Assembly (NCBI RefSeq): GCF_019665785.1
Contig: NZ_CP081149.1
Span: 1,054,001-1,118,000 of the forward strand
Direction of reading: 5' to 3'
DNA length: 64,000 bases
From: Deefgea piscis
GTDB lineage: Bacteria; Pseudomonadota; Gammaproteobacteria; Burkholderiales; Chitinibacteraceae
Within the stretch, counting starts at the first letter, position 1. Each line of letters starts with the position of its first letter. Shown here in pieces: positions 27,114 through 36,850 of the stretch. The notes below the pieces were generated by a model. It was given only the letters and a program-made list of their open reading frames with translations. It was not told the origin of the DNA and made no database searches. The position numbers and the translations under genes were made by a program.

Positions 27114-28508
27114 ATGGAATATGTAATCTATTTTGGCTATTTCGTTGCGCTGCTGGTTTTGGTTTCTGCGGTTGGAATATTAATTAAAGGCGCATTACAT
27201 TTTGGTAGTAGCCGTGAAAATAGTGCTTTGCCACTACTTTTGACTTATCCTATTTTAATTGTGGTTGCTTTAACTACTATTTTTGGTGGTCGAGATTTAA
27301 GTATATCTGCCGATATTATTCCAGTGTTACAAATAAAGCATCCGATTGTAATTTGGTTTTCTCGCCTTACTAATTTATTTATTTTGTTATTTTCGTTGGA
27401 GCGGATTGTTCGCTACGTATTTAATCCACGCTCGGAGCGAGTAGGCTCGTATTGGCTGCTGATTGCATATTTAGTTTTTTATGCAACAAATTTAATCTCA
27501 CCATTGTTGTTTGGTTATCGCTCGTTTTTTGCTAACGATCAACTGTATATGTTGTTTGTCGGTGTGGCCGTCATATTGGCTACATCCGATGATATGTGGA
27601 ATATGATACGGCATCAGCGCAATGCTCTGGCGCTATTTGTATTTTTCAGTTTTATTGTTTTGGTAGTTAACCCGAGCATGGTGACTTGGAGCAATTATCA
27701 GGGTTTGATCCCGGGGCTGTCATTACGCTTTTCTGGTCTTTCAAATCATCCCAATGTGATGGGGCCGTTAATGGTGATTTTATTACTACTGCTATTTGTT
27801 AAGCCCTTTAGTAATTCATGGATAAATCGAATTGTTTGGGTCTTAGGGTTAGCGGGCTTACTGCTTGCGCAATCAAAAACAGCTTGGTTAGCTACGTTGG
27901 CCGCATTAACTTATTTGACCTATACCAATTACCGCCAGCAAGTAGTTGAACGTTTTTTTGATTTTCGCCGTCCCGCGCTTGCTGCCAGCATATTATCGGC
28001 ATTAATGCTTATTCTACTTGTTGCAAGTGCATTTATTATGTTTGGCAAATTTTCATTTGTTGATCAGTTTTTGCTAACTAGGGAAGGTAGTGATTTACTC
28101 ACAATGACGGGTCGGACTGATATTTGGCAAATTGCGCTGCGTGAATGGCAACTACACCCATTATTTGGATATGGTTTAAGTCTATTTGATGATTTTCACC
28201 GAATGCAATATGCCTTACCTGCCGCTGTTCATGCACATAGCCAATTTTACCAAGTTTTGGCGAGTGCAGGCGTTATTGGTGTATTTGGTCTTATTTTTTA
28301 TATGGCGACGTTATTAATACTCGGAATTAAAGTAAATAATTCAAGTATGGGATTGTCAATTGCGTTGCTTATTGTGATTTCTTTTCGAAGTGTGAGTGAA
28401 GTTCCATTGGCGTTACATGGGTTGGGCTTGGAGCAGGTGGTGCAATTATTATTGTTGATGGTGATCGCAGGGTCGCTTCGGCATATTCAAGCAACTTCTA
28501 CGATTTAA
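27114..28508 (+). CDS. O-antigen ligase/polymerase-like membrane protein (Wzy)
   Basis: This is a polytopic membrane protein of about 464 residues with 10-12 helices. The Wzy_C/O-antigen ligase signature is in the second half: TGRTDIWQIALREWQLHPLFGYGLSLFDDF, then AVHAHSQFYQVLASAGVIGVFGLIFYM, where the large periplasmic loop with His is typical. In this context it probably polymerises the repeat units delivered by the upstream flippase. The ATG at 27114 was preferred over the TTG at 27105. It overlaps the end of the flippase gene only if the TTG is used. Confidence 0.88.
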   Translation: MEYVIYFGYFVALLVLVSAVGILIKGALHFGSSRENSALPLLLTYPILIVVALTTIFGGRDLSISADIIPVLQIKHPIVIWFSRLTNLFILLFSLERIVRYVFNPRSERVGSYWLLIAYLVFYATNLISPLLFGYRSFFANDQLYMLFVGVAVILATSDDMWNMIRHQRNALALFVFFSFIVLVVNPSMVTWSNYQGLIPGLSLRFSGLSNHPNVMGPLMVILLLLLFVKPFSNSWINRIVWVLGLAGLLLAQSKTAWLATLAALTYLTYTNYRQQVVERFFDFRRPALAASILSALMLILLVASAFIMFGKFSFVDQFLLTREGSDLLTMTGRTDIWQIALREWQLHPLFGYGLSLFDDFHRMQYALPAAVHAHSQFYQVLASAGVIGVFGLIFYMATLLILGIKVNNSSMGLSIALLIVISFRSVSEVPLALHGLGLEQVVQLLLLMVIAGSLRHIQATSTI

Positions 28509-28525
28509 TTTTATTGGTGTATAGA

Positions 28526-29464
28526 ATGTTGATTTCAATCGTTGTTCCTTTGTTTAATAAGTCTGATTATATCCTTGCAACATTAGAATCAATTTTAAAA
28601 CAAACATATTCTAATTTTGAAATTTTGATTGTCGACGATGGCTCTACAGATGATGGGGCTATAAAAGTTAAGCAAGTACAAGATTCTCGAATTCAATTAA
28701 TTCAAGTACCTAATGGTGGGGTGGCTAGGGCAAGAAATATTGGTATTGAGAAAGCAAACGGTGATTTAGTGTGTTTTTTAGATGCCGATGATTTATATCA
28801 TCCATTGTATTTACAGACCATTGTTAGTATGGCGGAGCAATTTCCAGATCACGGCTGGTATAGCACAGCCTATCGACGATTGGCAGTTCAACAGATGAGT
28901 GTTGAACAACTTAATACCTCTGGAATTGATACCTCGGTAGAAGTTACTGACTTTTATAATCAAAAAATAAAATATGGTGCTTTTTTTTGCACCAATACAG
29001 TGGCAATTTGGCGATGCCACTTAAGCACTATGCAGCCTTGTTTTCCGATTGGTGAATCGATGGCGGAAGATTTGGATTTGTGGTTTCGCTTAGCCGAGCG
29101 GTTTTCATTACGCCATTGCTCGGCGGAGCTATCTGCCTATCGCGTCGGAATATCCAATAGCCTATGTGCAAATAATACGCAAACGGCGCTCTGGCCCGCA
29201 TTTTTACGCTTAGAGCAGCGTGCTTTAACGGGGCAAATTTCGACTGAACTGCTTGATTCAGCTTTTAGATTTGTAGCTTATGCTCGAATTATTGAGGCAC
29301 GAAAAAATTTGCTGAATCATTCAAGACTCAAATGCATTCAACAATTATTGAGAGTGTATCGTGGTTATCGGGATAAAAGATGGTGGGTGACTTGGGTACT
29401 CGCTTTATGCTGCAGCAAGAAAATAATTGTATATTTCGAAAAAAACAGAATGAAATCTTCTTAA
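28526..29464 (+). CDS. Glycosyltransferase family 2
   Basis: This is a GT-A fold inverting glycosyltransferase predicted to add one sugar to the lipid-linked repeat unit. It shows ISIVVPLFNKSDYILATLESILKQ and EILIVDDGSTDDGA, which bind the nucleotide, a DADD metal-binding motif (FLDADDLYHP) and EDLDLWFRLAE (the ED acceptor-side acid). It is ~312 residues from the ATG at 28526, which is preferred to the GTG at 28514. It has no signal peptide and is cytoplasmic. Donor and acceptor cannot be told from sequence. Confidence 0.9.
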   Translation: MLISIVVPLFNKSDYILATLESILKQTYSNFEILIVDDGSTDDGAIKVKQVQDSRIQLIQVPNGGVARARNIGIEKANGDLVCFLDADDLYHPLYLQTIVSMAEQFPDHGWYSTAYRRLAVQQMSVEQLNTSGIDTSVEVTDFYNQKIKYGAFFCTNTVAIWRCHLSTMQPCFPIGESMAEDLDLWFRLAERFSLRHCSAELSAYRVGISNSLCANNTQTALWPAFLRLEQRALTGQISTELLDSAFRFVAYARIIEARKNLLNHSRLKCIQQLLRVYRGYRDKRWWVTWVLALCCSKKIIVYFEKNRMKSS

Positions 29465-29496
29465 ACAATTCAACGACGACTTAATTGACTAGAAAA

Positions 29497-30684
29497 ATGA
29501 AAATATTGTTCGCGATGCGAGATGCTTTACCACCATTTCGTGTCGATGTAAAAATTCTTTTTGGTAAGTATTTATTTAATAAAGGAGTCTCTACGCATTT
29601 GGTTGGCAGATCGAAGTCTGGAAATTTCAGTCCCGTTGAGTGGAATGCTGGCGAAGTATCAGTTTCTTCCACAGACGGCGAAGGGAAGATTAAGACATTT
29701 TATTGCTTGCTATTAGAATCTTTTTTTCTTTTAAAGTTTGGACGTACAGCCGACATTATTCAGGTTCGTGATCGAATTCGATTGTTGCCGGCTGCATGGC
29801 TGTCGTCTTTTTTATGGAATAAACCTTTAGTCTATTGGGTATCATTTCCAATTGTCGAAGGGCATCGACAAGTGTATTTAGAATGCAAAATAAATTATTT
29901 TTTGAGGAGATCTATACTTTTTTTGCGATATTTTTCTTCAAAAATTATTTTTTACAAATTAATGCCTTTTTGCTGTGATGGTATTTTTGTGCAAAGTAAT
30001 GCAATGAAAAAAGCATTTTGTTTGATTGGTATGCCTGAAAAAAAAATAATGGCTGTTCCTATGGGCGTAGATTTAGAAATGTTTTCTGCATTGAATCCTG
30101 ATTTGGCAGATAAAAAAAATCAGCCACTAAGACTTTGTTATTTAGGGACGATTGCTAAATCACGGCAATCAGACTTTTTGTTGGACGTGATAGTAGGAGT
30201 TCGGAAATATATACCAGATGCTCAATTACTTATCGTGGGGAGTGGGCTTACATCGAGTGAGCAATCTTGGTTTCGTTCTGAAATTGAGACGAGGGGTATC
30301 GCAGGGTGTGTAGAGCTGACTGGTTGGTTGCCTCAAAATGAAGGTATATCGTTACTATCCAATGCTGACATAGGCTTGTCACCTATACCTAGAGGGAAGT
30401 TGTTTGATGTGTCCTCTCCAACAAAGGCTGTCGAATACCTAGCGTGTGGCATTCCATGTGTTGGCAACGATATTCCTGATCAAAAATTAGTATTGGAAGA
30501 GAGTGGGGCAGGTGTGTGTGTTGAAATGAATGTTGATTCATTTGTAAATGCTATTGTTGATTTATGGCATATGCCTGATGTTCGAGAAGTAATGTCAGTT
30601 AAAGCTAGATCCTATGTATTAACTAATAGAAATTACGCCGTATTATCTGAGCAAGTTTATTCTAGGTATCGTGAATTAATTTAA
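29497..30684 (+). CDS. Glycosyltransferase family 4
   Basis: This is a GT-B retaining glycosyltransferase of about 395 residues. The C-terminal domain is typical: LRLCYLGTIAKSRQSDFLLDVI, CVELTGWLPQNEGISLLSNADIGLSPIP and the SSPTKAVEYLACGIPCVGNDIPDQ motif, with the conserved acid for nucleotide-sugar binding. The N-terminal acceptor domain is divergent. Base composition is notably AT-rich in the first half. The ATG at 29497 is taken as start; a TTG lies four codons earlier. Confidence 0.87.
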   Translation: MKILFAMRDALPPFRVDVKILFGKYLFNKGVSTHLVGRSKSGNFSPVEWNAGEVSVSSTDGEGKIKTFYCLLLESFFLLKFGRTADIIQVRDRIRLLPAAWLSSFLWNKPLVYWVSFPIVEGHRQVYLECKINYFLRRSILFLRYFSSKIIFYKLMPFCCDGIFVQSNAMKKAFCLIGMPEKKIMAVPMGVDLEMFSALNPDLADKKNQPLRLCYLGTIAKSRQSDFLLDVIVGVRKYIPDAQLLIVGSGLTSSEQSWFRSEIETRGIAGCVELTGWLPQNEGISLLSNADIGLSPIPRGKLFDVSSPTKAVEYLACGIPCVGNDIPDQKLVLEESGAGVCVEMNVDSFVNAIVDLWHMPDVREVMSVKARSYVLTNRNYAVLSEQVYSRYRELI

Positions 30685-30694
30685 TGGTGTGTTT

Positions 30695-31117
30695 ATGTTA
30701 AAGTTATTTAGGTTGGCTAATTTACTAAGTCGATATCGTATTCCTTTTTTTCCTAAATTAATTTATTACGTTAATAGAATAGTTTTTTCTGTTGTGCTTC
30801 CCGCCTCAACACAGGTTGGTAAGAATGTAATATTTGGATATCAAGGTTTAGGAATTGTAATTCATCCTAGAGTTATTATTGGCGATGGTGTTGTTGTTGG
30901 TACAAATGTCACGATTGGTGGTCGTAGCAAAATCTATGCAGTACCAACGATTGGCGAAAATACAATAATCGGTTCTGGTGCAAAGATATTAGGCCCTATA
31001 AAAATAGGCCGCTACGTAGATATTGGAGCAAATGCTGTAGTTGTAAATGATGTTCCAGATTATGCGGTTGTAGTTGGTATACCCGCTAAAATTATAAGAA
31101 TAAAAAACATTGAATAG
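30695..31117 (+). CDS. Hexapeptide-repeat acetyltransferase (serine-acetyltransferase-like)
   Basis: This is a short (~140 residue) left-handed beta-helix protein. Repeats such as VIFGYQGLGIVIHPRVIIGDGVVVGTNVTIGG and NTIIGSGAKILGPIKIGRYVDIGANAVVVNDVPDYAVVVGIPAKII follow the [LIV]-G-x4 hexapeptide pattern. The C-terminal GIPAKII is typical of sugar or serine O-acetyltransferases. It probably acetylates a sugar of the EPS repeat unit using acetyl-CoA. It is the first of two adjacent acetyltransferase genes. Confidence 0.85.
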   Translation: MLKLFRLANLLSRYRIPFFPKLIYYVNRIVFSVVLPASTQVGKNVIFGYQGLGIVIHPRVIIGDGVVVGTNVTIGGRSKIYAVPTIGENTIIGSGAKILGPIKIGRYVDIGANAVVVNDVPDYAVVVGIPAKIIRIKNIE

Positions 31118-31129
31118 GTTTATTAAAAA

Positions 31130-31723
31130 ATGTCTTCACCGATGAGTAACTTAAAATACGATGCGTTTCGAGTTTTTGGCTGTTTTAGTATTTTAAAAAT
31201 AATTAAGGGTTTTGTTTTTTATCGCACATTTAGGCCGGTAGTAACGATGCGACTTTGTCAGTATGTTAATACTCGCAATACATTAGGTCGGTTAGTGCAA
31301 CCTTTATTTAATTTACTACATCGTATTGCGACTGGTTTTGCGGGAATTGATTTTTCATGGCGAACTCAAATCGGAGGTGGTTTCATTTTCACCCACGCAT
31401 GGGGGGCAGTCATTAATGAAAAAGCCATTATTGGGCAGAATGTGACTATTTTTCATGGTGTTACGATTGGTCGATTGGATAAAATTAATGCCGATGGTGA
31501 ACGTATAACCGGTTACCCAATTGTTGAAGATGAAGTTTGGATTGGCCCACATGCAATTATTGTGGGTGGAATTCGTATTGGGCGAGGTAGTCGTATCGCG
31601 GGTGGTACTTTCATTAATTTTGATGTGCCCGCTTATTCTGTGGTATCTGGTAATCCGGGGGGGCTCACTAAATCAAATTGTATTCCTGATGTTTATAATC
31701 GGGCACCGTTAGACCAGTATTAA
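31130..31723 (+). CDS. Serine acetyltransferase-like hexapeptide acyltransferase
   Basis: This is a second CysE-like left-handed beta-helix enzyme, 197 residues. It includes GGGFIFTHAWGAVINEKAIIGQNVTIFHGVTIGR, with the catalytic His in the FxHGVTIG block usual for serine acetyltransferases. It ends in VWIGPHAIIVGGIRIGRGSRIAGGTFINFDVPAYSVVSGNPGG. The N-terminal ~70 residues are a helical region with aromatic residues. The EPS context favours polymer O-acetylation over cysteine synthesis. Weak AGGT precedes the ATG. Confidence 0.85.
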   Translation: MSSPMSNLKYDAFRVFGCFSILKIIKGFVFYRTFRPVVTMRLCQYVNTRNTLGRLVQPLFNLLHRIATGFAGIDFSWRTQIGGGFIFTHAWGAVINEKAIIGQNVTIFHGVTIGRLDKINADGERITGYPIVEDEVWIGPHAIIVGGIRIGRGSRIAGGTFINFDVPAYSVVSGNPGGLTKSNCIPDVYNRAPLDQY

Positions 31724-31737
31724 ACACAGGAATATTT

Positions 31738-33954
31738 ATGCGCTTATTTTATTTGGTATTTTTTTATTTAATTGCGAGTTATTCCTTTGCTGATTGGATC
31801 GATACTACTGATCCCCTCACTGTAAAAGCATTTCCTAGCCAGCAGGCTGAAATTAAACAAAATCCACCGCAATTTCGCTGGCCGCAGCCGGATCGAATTC
31901 CATCAGGGTATGAAGTTCAATTATTGAGTAGTCAAGGCAAAAGTTCTAGCTATACGGTGGCGCGAAACTGGCTGCTGCCGAGCCAAATTTTTGCTGCAGA
32001 TACGTATTCTTGGCGAGTGCGAACGACTACGGCGGGGGCCGCTTGGAGTGATTGGCGCAAATTTACCATCGGCGTCAATGCGGATGTTTTTCTTGTCCCA
32101 GAATACAATGTGTTATTAAGCCGTTTAAAAGCCAAATCTAGACCAAAGTCTCTGCCGATTAGTAGCGCAGGGATAGAGGTTTGGCGGCAGCAAGTTAATT
32201 CAACTCGGGCTAATGCAGTACTTGGCCTGCGTAATGATGTTGATCGCTATATGCAGCAAGCCATTTTGACTGATGCAGATATGCCATTGGTTGCCGCAAG
32301 TGTGAATGAGTCCGCTTGGGCTGCTTCTTTAACCAATATTCGTCAGCGGGTGAATGCAGAAACAGCTCAATTACGTAATAGTGCCTTACTTTGGCAAATT
32401 ACTCGTGACCCGCGCTATTTTTCCGAAGCAGTACGGCGTGGTAATGGACTGATAGCGTTGAATTTAAAGGGGTCTACCCACTTTAAAAATCAAGACCAAG
32501 CAACTCGTGCCATTGCATGGGGGCTAGTGCAGGCGAATGATTTATTGGCACTTGATTTGCCTTCGGTTACCCGCACGGCTTGGTTAAACAATGCCAAATC
32601 AAGAACATTAGATATGTATCGAGATTTAGCCAATAACTATTGGCGTTTAGATCAGCGGCCATTTGATTCGCATGGCTCGACGCAGTATGGCTATGTGGCC
32701 GCGATTTCTGCGTTGTTGGTTGGCGATGTGCCTGAAGCTGATATTTGGTTTCGCGATACCTTTCGAGCTTATGCGCAATATATCAACCCGCTGGGTGGTG
32801 AAGACGGCGGATATGCCGGAGGTAGTGCTTACGGAGAGTATTCAGCTGATGTGTATTTGCAGCTGTGGGATCCGATTTCTATCGCGACTGGGGTGAGTTT
32901 TTATGACAAACCTTGGTCAAAAGGGATGTTAGATTTTTTTGCTTATTTTGTTCCGCCTGGCACACCAAGCCATCAGTTTGGCGATGCCGCTGAGACTAAG
33001 CCCGTCAATCAATTATTAAAAGCCTATGCTAGTCGATTTAAATCGCCATTAGCGGCTTGGTATTATCGAAATTTAGTTGGTGATGAGTCACCAAGTACCT
33101 TGCTTTCAGCCCCAATGCCTTTGCCAATCGATAGCTTGGCCAATACCTTACCGGATGTGAATTCGCTGTATTTGCCGACGACAGGCTGGGCTGCGATGCA
33201 CAGTGAATTGGCCGATCGCAGCAGGACTTCGCTGTATTTCAAATCCAGCCCTTATGGCAGCTTTAATCACAGCCATGGCGATCAAAATACGTTTACTTTA
33301 GTAGATAAAGGCCGCCCTATCTTTGTTGATAGTGGTGTTTATGATTGGTATGGCTCAAAGCATTTTTATCAATGGTATCGGCAAACCAAAGCGCACAATG
33401 GCATTACATTTGATGGTGGTAAAGGTCAGATCGTTGATGATGATATGGGGGGCATGGCCGCCAAAGGCCAAATTACTCAATATCAATTTGCAGATAATAT
33501 CGATATGGTCGAGGGCGATGCCAAGCAAGCTTATGGCGGTCAATTAAGCCAAGCATTACGCCGGATTTGGTTTTTGCGGGATCAAAATTTAATTGTGGTA
33601 TGGGACAAGCTCAAATCACCGGTGGCGCGAAAATTTGAGTGGAATCTACATGCGAATGAAGCATTTGATCTCTCGATGCCACAGCAATATATTTTGCCAA
33701 ATAAAGATAAGCCAATTTGTATTAATACGGTTTGGCCAGAATTGACTAATGCGGTTCAAACGAGTGGCTACGATGTTCTGCCTGAAGTGAACTCAATTCC
33801 TCCTGTTTGGCATCTGCGGGTATCTTATGGCTTAGCGCTTGAACAACAATTCGTGCATGTAATTAATTTAGATTGTTTATCAAGTAAGCCTAGTTATACA
33901 TTTGATTTTGGTCGGTCACAATTGCTTATTGCTGATAAAGCGATTAGTTTTTGA
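31738..33954 (+). CDS. Secreted DUF4962/heparinase II/III-type polysaccharide lyase
   Basis: This is a 738-residue exported protein with an N-terminal signal peptide (MRLFYLVFFYLIASYSFADW). An N-terminal fibronectin-like/DUF4962 region follows (TDPLTVKAFPSQQAEIKQNPPQFRWPQPD), then an alpha/alpha toroid (about residues 130-440). A beta-sandwich heparinase II/III domain starts near FKSSPYGSFNHSHGDQNTFTLVDKGRPIFVDSG, whose His and Tyr residues are the usual lyase candidates. It probably trims or degrades the exopolysaccharide in the periplasm or outside. A 520-bp AT-rich gap follows. Confidence 0.83.
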   Translation: MRLFYLVFFYLIASYSFADWIDTTDPLTVKAFPSQQAEIKQNPPQFRWPQPDRIPSGYEVQLLSSQGKSSSYTVARNWLLPSQIFAADTYSWRVRTTTAGAAWSDWRKFTIGVNADVFLVPEYNVLLSRLKAKSRPKSLPISSAGIEVWRQQVNSTRANAVLGLRNDVDRYMQQAILTDADMPLVAASVNESAWAASLTNIRQRVNAETAQLRNSALLWQITRDPRYFSEAVRRGNGLIALNLKGSTHFKNQDQATRAIAWGLVQANDLLALDLPSVTRTAWLNNAKSRTLDMYRDLANNYWRLDQRPFDSHGSTQYGYVAAISALLVGDVPEADIWFRDTFRAYAQYINPLGGEDGGYAGGSAYGEYSADVYLQLWDPISIATGVSFYDKPWSKGMLDFFAYFVPPGTPSHQFGDAAETKPVNQLLKAYASRFKSPLAAWYYRNLVGDESPSTLLSAPMPLPIDSLANTLPDVNSLYLPTTGWAAMHSELADRSRTSLYFKSSPYGSFNHSHGDQNTFTLVDKGRPIFVDSGVYDWYGSKHFYQWYRQTKAHNGITFDGGKGQIVDDDMGGMAAKGQITQYQFADNIDMVEGDAKQAYGGQLSQALRRIWFLRDQNLIVVWDKLKSPVARKFEWNLHANEAFDLSMPQQYILPNKDKPICINTVWPELTNAVQTSGYDVLPEVNSIPPVWHLRVSYGLALEQQFVHVINLDCLSSKPSYTFDFGRSQLLIADKAISF

Positions 33955-34473
33955 TTTTATTAACAAAGTGTTTTGTTACAGTTGTTGTAATTTTATTGGG
34001 TGGGACTTAGTAGGTTATGTAGAATGCTAAAAGTATAAAAATAAATTGATGTGTAAATTTTATAGAGGAATGCAGGATTTCTATTAATACCAGAATGGCT
34101 ATTTAGTTGCGTACGATTAAGCTTTTTTTTTAGGTTGTTGATATTTTTCATGGGATGGAAAGTATCCTTGTTGATCGTTCAGTGATGGTTGTGAGTAATT
34201 AATTTTTTTCTTTCTGGTTAATAAAAGAGTAATAAAAGTTAGCTGTTGATAATGGATTTATGATCACCATAGCCGCTGCATCTGTTGATGATGCTAAGTT
34301 CTTTTGATGGGACTATTTGTATCAAGATTAATTAAATTTTAATTTTTTCGTAGTGTTTTAAATGGTTGTGATTGGTTTTAAGGTGGCTTCAGTTTTTGTA
34401 GTTTCTTGTATTGTATTTGAATTTTTTTAATTGTTTTTATTGTGTGTGTTTGTTTTGTGGTTTTGGGGCGCGT
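33955..34473. other. AT-rich intergenic gap within the EPS island
   Basis: There is no convincing coding frame. A weak hairpin with a T-run (TTACA-GTTGT-TGTAA, about 33976-33990) could end the upstream operon. The remainder is very AT-rich and may hold a second promoter for the downstream cluster beginning at 34474. No known regulatory element was recognised. Confidence 0.6.
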
Positions 34474-35784
34474 ATGTCATTTTTGATTAAAGAAACAGCG
34501 AAGTACATTTTAAGAGACAATTTTATTACTGAGGCTCGTGTTTCGAAATTATTGCAACGAGAATCTTTGGATTTTGAAGAACATCATCGAATAATTCGGA
34601 GTAAATTACTTGCAACTTTAGTTGCGGCGCAAAAATTACCTGCATACGAGTATTTGTCAAAATTTAAGTTAACCGAAGATAACGTGATTGAAGTTTTGGC
34701 TGAGATTCCAATAGTCTCTAAAGCCGATTTAGTAGAAAAAAGGCAAGATTATTATCCTATGAAACGTATATGGTATGCCTCAGGAGTTACGAGCGGTTCG
34801 ACAGGGAGCCCTCTCGATGTATATCGTAGTCTTGATTCAATTGTATGGGAAAACGCCTTTGTAAAACGTCATTGGCGATGGTTTGGATTCAAGGATGGCA
34901 TGCCTAGAGCCGTATTACGTGGCGATATTGTGGTTCCATTAGAGCAATCTAAACCACCTTTTTGGCGTCATAACCGTCTTAATAATCAATTGATATTATC
35001 TTCACGTCATTTGAAACCAAATTTTGCTCCATCAATGATTGAGCAATTAAAAAATTTTTCACCATATATGCTGCAGGCTTACCCCTCTAGTGCTTATATA
35101 TTAGCGCAATATGTTCGTGATTTAGGAATGGAAATTAAAATTCCATTTGTATTTACTAGTTCTGAAGTATTGTATTCTTTTCAAAGAGACTTAATCCAAG
35201 AATATCTTGGTTCTACTGTAATTGATTTGTATGGTATGGCGGAACGTATTGCTTTTGCTAGTGAATGCGAACACGGCTATTTACATGTTGATCCAGATTA
35301 TAGCTATGTTGAAATTGTGGATAAAGATGGTGTTGCTACCAATGATTATGGTGCTGTTGTTGGCACGGCATTAAATAATTTAGCGATGCCATTGGTGCGG
35401 TATAAATTAACAGATATAACTCGGTGGATTTCTGGTAGCTGTCTTTGTGGTCGTACTTCCCGCCGGATTGAACCTGTGCAGGGCCGTATTAGCGACCAGA
35501 TATTTGATAGTCATGGTAATGCAGTTAGTACTTCATTACTGACTTTTATATTTAAAGATCCAAAATTCATAAGAGAAGCACAAGTCGCACAAATTGATTG
35601 TGGATTTTGGCAGCTACGAATCGTTCCTTATCCAGGTTTTGATCAAGCAGTGATCGAACATCTAAAATCTAACGTAGCTAAACATATTGATAAAAACTTA
35701 GAAGTTGATGTGATATGTGTTGAAGAAATAGCAAGAACTAAAGCTGGAAAATTTAAATGGATTGTAAATGAGATTAAGGGGTAG
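34474..35784 (+). CDS. PaaK/CapK-like adenylate-forming enzyme (copy 1)
   Basis: This is a member of the phenylacetate-CoA-ligase-like ANL superfamily (capsule CapK group), 436 residues. The ATP-binding P-loop is YASGVTSGSTGSPLDVY (near residue 110). Later motifs are FVFTSSEVLYSFQRDLIQEYLGSTVIDLYGMAERIAFASECEH and MPLVRYKLTDI. The C-terminal IARTKAGKFKWIVNEI carries the Lys of the adenylation active site. Such proteins recur in surface-polysaccharide loci, but their substrate is unknown; an acyl or amino-acyl modification of the repeat unit is possible. The ATG at 34474 has GGGG upstream. It overlaps no gene; the next starts 2 bp after its stop. Confidence 0.85.
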   Translation: MSFLIKETAKYILRDNFITEARVSKLLQRESLDFEEHHRIIRSKLLATLVAAQKLPAYEYLSKFKLTEDNVIEVLAEIPIVSKADLVEKRQDYYPMKRIWYASGVTSGSTGSPLDVYRSLDSIVWENAFVKRHWRWFGFKDGMPRAVLRGDIVVPLEQSKPPFWRHNRLNNQLILSSRHLKPNFAPSMIEQLKNFSPYMLQAYPSSAYILAQYVRDLGMEIKIPFVFTSSEVLYSFQRDLIQEYLGSTVIDLYGMAERIAFASECEHGYLHVDPDYSYVEIVDKDGVATNDYGAVVGTALNNLAMPLVRYKLTDITRWISGSCLCGRTSRRIEPVQGRISDQIFDSHGNAVSTSLLTFIFKDPKFIREAQVAQIDCGFWQLRIVPYPGFDQAVIEHLKSNVAKHIDKNLEVDVICVEEIARTKAGKFKWIVNEIKG

Positions 35785-35785
35785 C

Positions 35786-36850
35786 ATGAGTAAAGCCATT
35801 GCCATGATTGGTACTGATCCTAAGGGACAAGGAGGAATCGCTTCGGTGGTTCGGACTTATAGTGATGCTGGATTATTTGCAAAACATCATATTTATTATA
35901 TTAATTCTCACGTTGCTGGTAGTTCATATAAAAAGTGTATGGTTTTTATTTATGGATTAATACAATTTTTATTTTATTGCTGTATGGGTCGAGTTAATAT
36001 TGTGCATTTGCAAATGGCTTCGTACGGTAGTTTTATGAGAAAGTTTGTTTTTTTTCTTATTGCTAGAATATTTCGCATTAAAACAATTGTGCATATTCAT
36101 GGTGCTGAATTTGAGCTTTTTTATCGAGAAAAAAGTCGTGAATTTCAGAAAAAAATGGTGCAGTATGTTTTATCTAATGCAGATGTCGTGATTGCGTTAT
36201 CAAACAAATGGAATGAGCAGTTGCGCGGTATTTGTAATAAATCGAATGTGATTACGATTTATAATCCGATAGCTAGTCCGGCCGTATCTTTTGCTGTTCG
36301 TGAGAAAAATGTTTTGTTGTTTCTCGGACATGTCGGTGACAGAAAAGGCACTTTTGATTTGATTCGTGCCATGCCTGATGTAATTAAATTAAATCCTGCC
36401 GTTCAATTAAAAATTGGTGGCACGGGTCAAATTGAAGCGGCTCGCCAATTGGCGGTTGAATTAAAAGTCGAGGCGCACGTTGAGTTCTTGGGTTGGGTGG
36501 TGGGTGAGGATAAAGAGCGGCTGCTCAATTCGGCGACCTTATTACTACTACCTTCGTATAACGAAGGTTTGCCGATGTCTATTTTAGAGGCGATGGCACA
36601 TGGCTTGCCGGTGATTGCTAGTGATGTGGGCGGGATTCCCGAGGCACTTGCTTGCTGCGTTACCGAATGCATTGTGCAGCCAGGCGATGTGCTTGATTTG
36701 GCAAACAAGATTAATCATTTATTGAGCGACGATGCTTTGCGTGAGGACATTGCACGCAAATTGCAGCAAACCGTGGTGGAGAAATTTGATGTTGAAGTCG
36801 TTGCCAATGAATTGACACAACTTTACAACCGTTTGTTGGAAGTGAAGTGA
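35786..36850 (+). CDS. Glycosyltransferase family 4
   Basis: This is a GT-B glycosyltransferase of about 354 residues. The N-terminal domain begins with KGQGGIASVVRTYSDAGL. The C-terminal nucleotide-binding domain shows LFLGHVGDRKGTFDLIRAMPDV, LKIGGTGQIEAARQLAVELKV and the E-x7-E element EGLPMSILEAMAHGLPVIASDVGGIPE. The protein is cytoplasmic, with a hydrophobic patch near residues 55-75 that may associate with the membrane. AAGGGG precedes the ATG at 35786. It overlaps the next gene by one base (TGATG). Confidence 0.9.
   Translation: MSKAIAMIGTDPKGQGGIASVVRTYSDAGLFAKHHIYYINSHVAGSSYKKCMVFIYGLIQFLFYCCMGRVNIVHLQMASYGSFMRKFVFFLIARIFRIKTIVHIHGAEFELFYREKSREFQKKMVQYVLSNADVVIALSNKWNEQLRGICNKSNVITIYNPIASPAVSFAVREKNVLLFLGHVGDRKGTFDLIRAMPDVIKLNPAVQLKIGGTGQIEAARQLAVELKVEAHVEFLGWVVGEDKERLLNSATLLLLPSYNEGLPMSILEAMAHGLPVIASDVGGIPEALACCVTECIVQPGDVLDLANKINHLLSDDALREDIARKLQQTVVEKFDVEVVANELTQLYNRLLEVK

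Noticed and set aside
30695..31723. Cysteine-biosynthesis role for the two CysE-like proteins
   Set aside because: They lie in an EPS operon, are short or divergent relative to CysE, and no cysteine genes are near; polymer O-acetylation is likelier.
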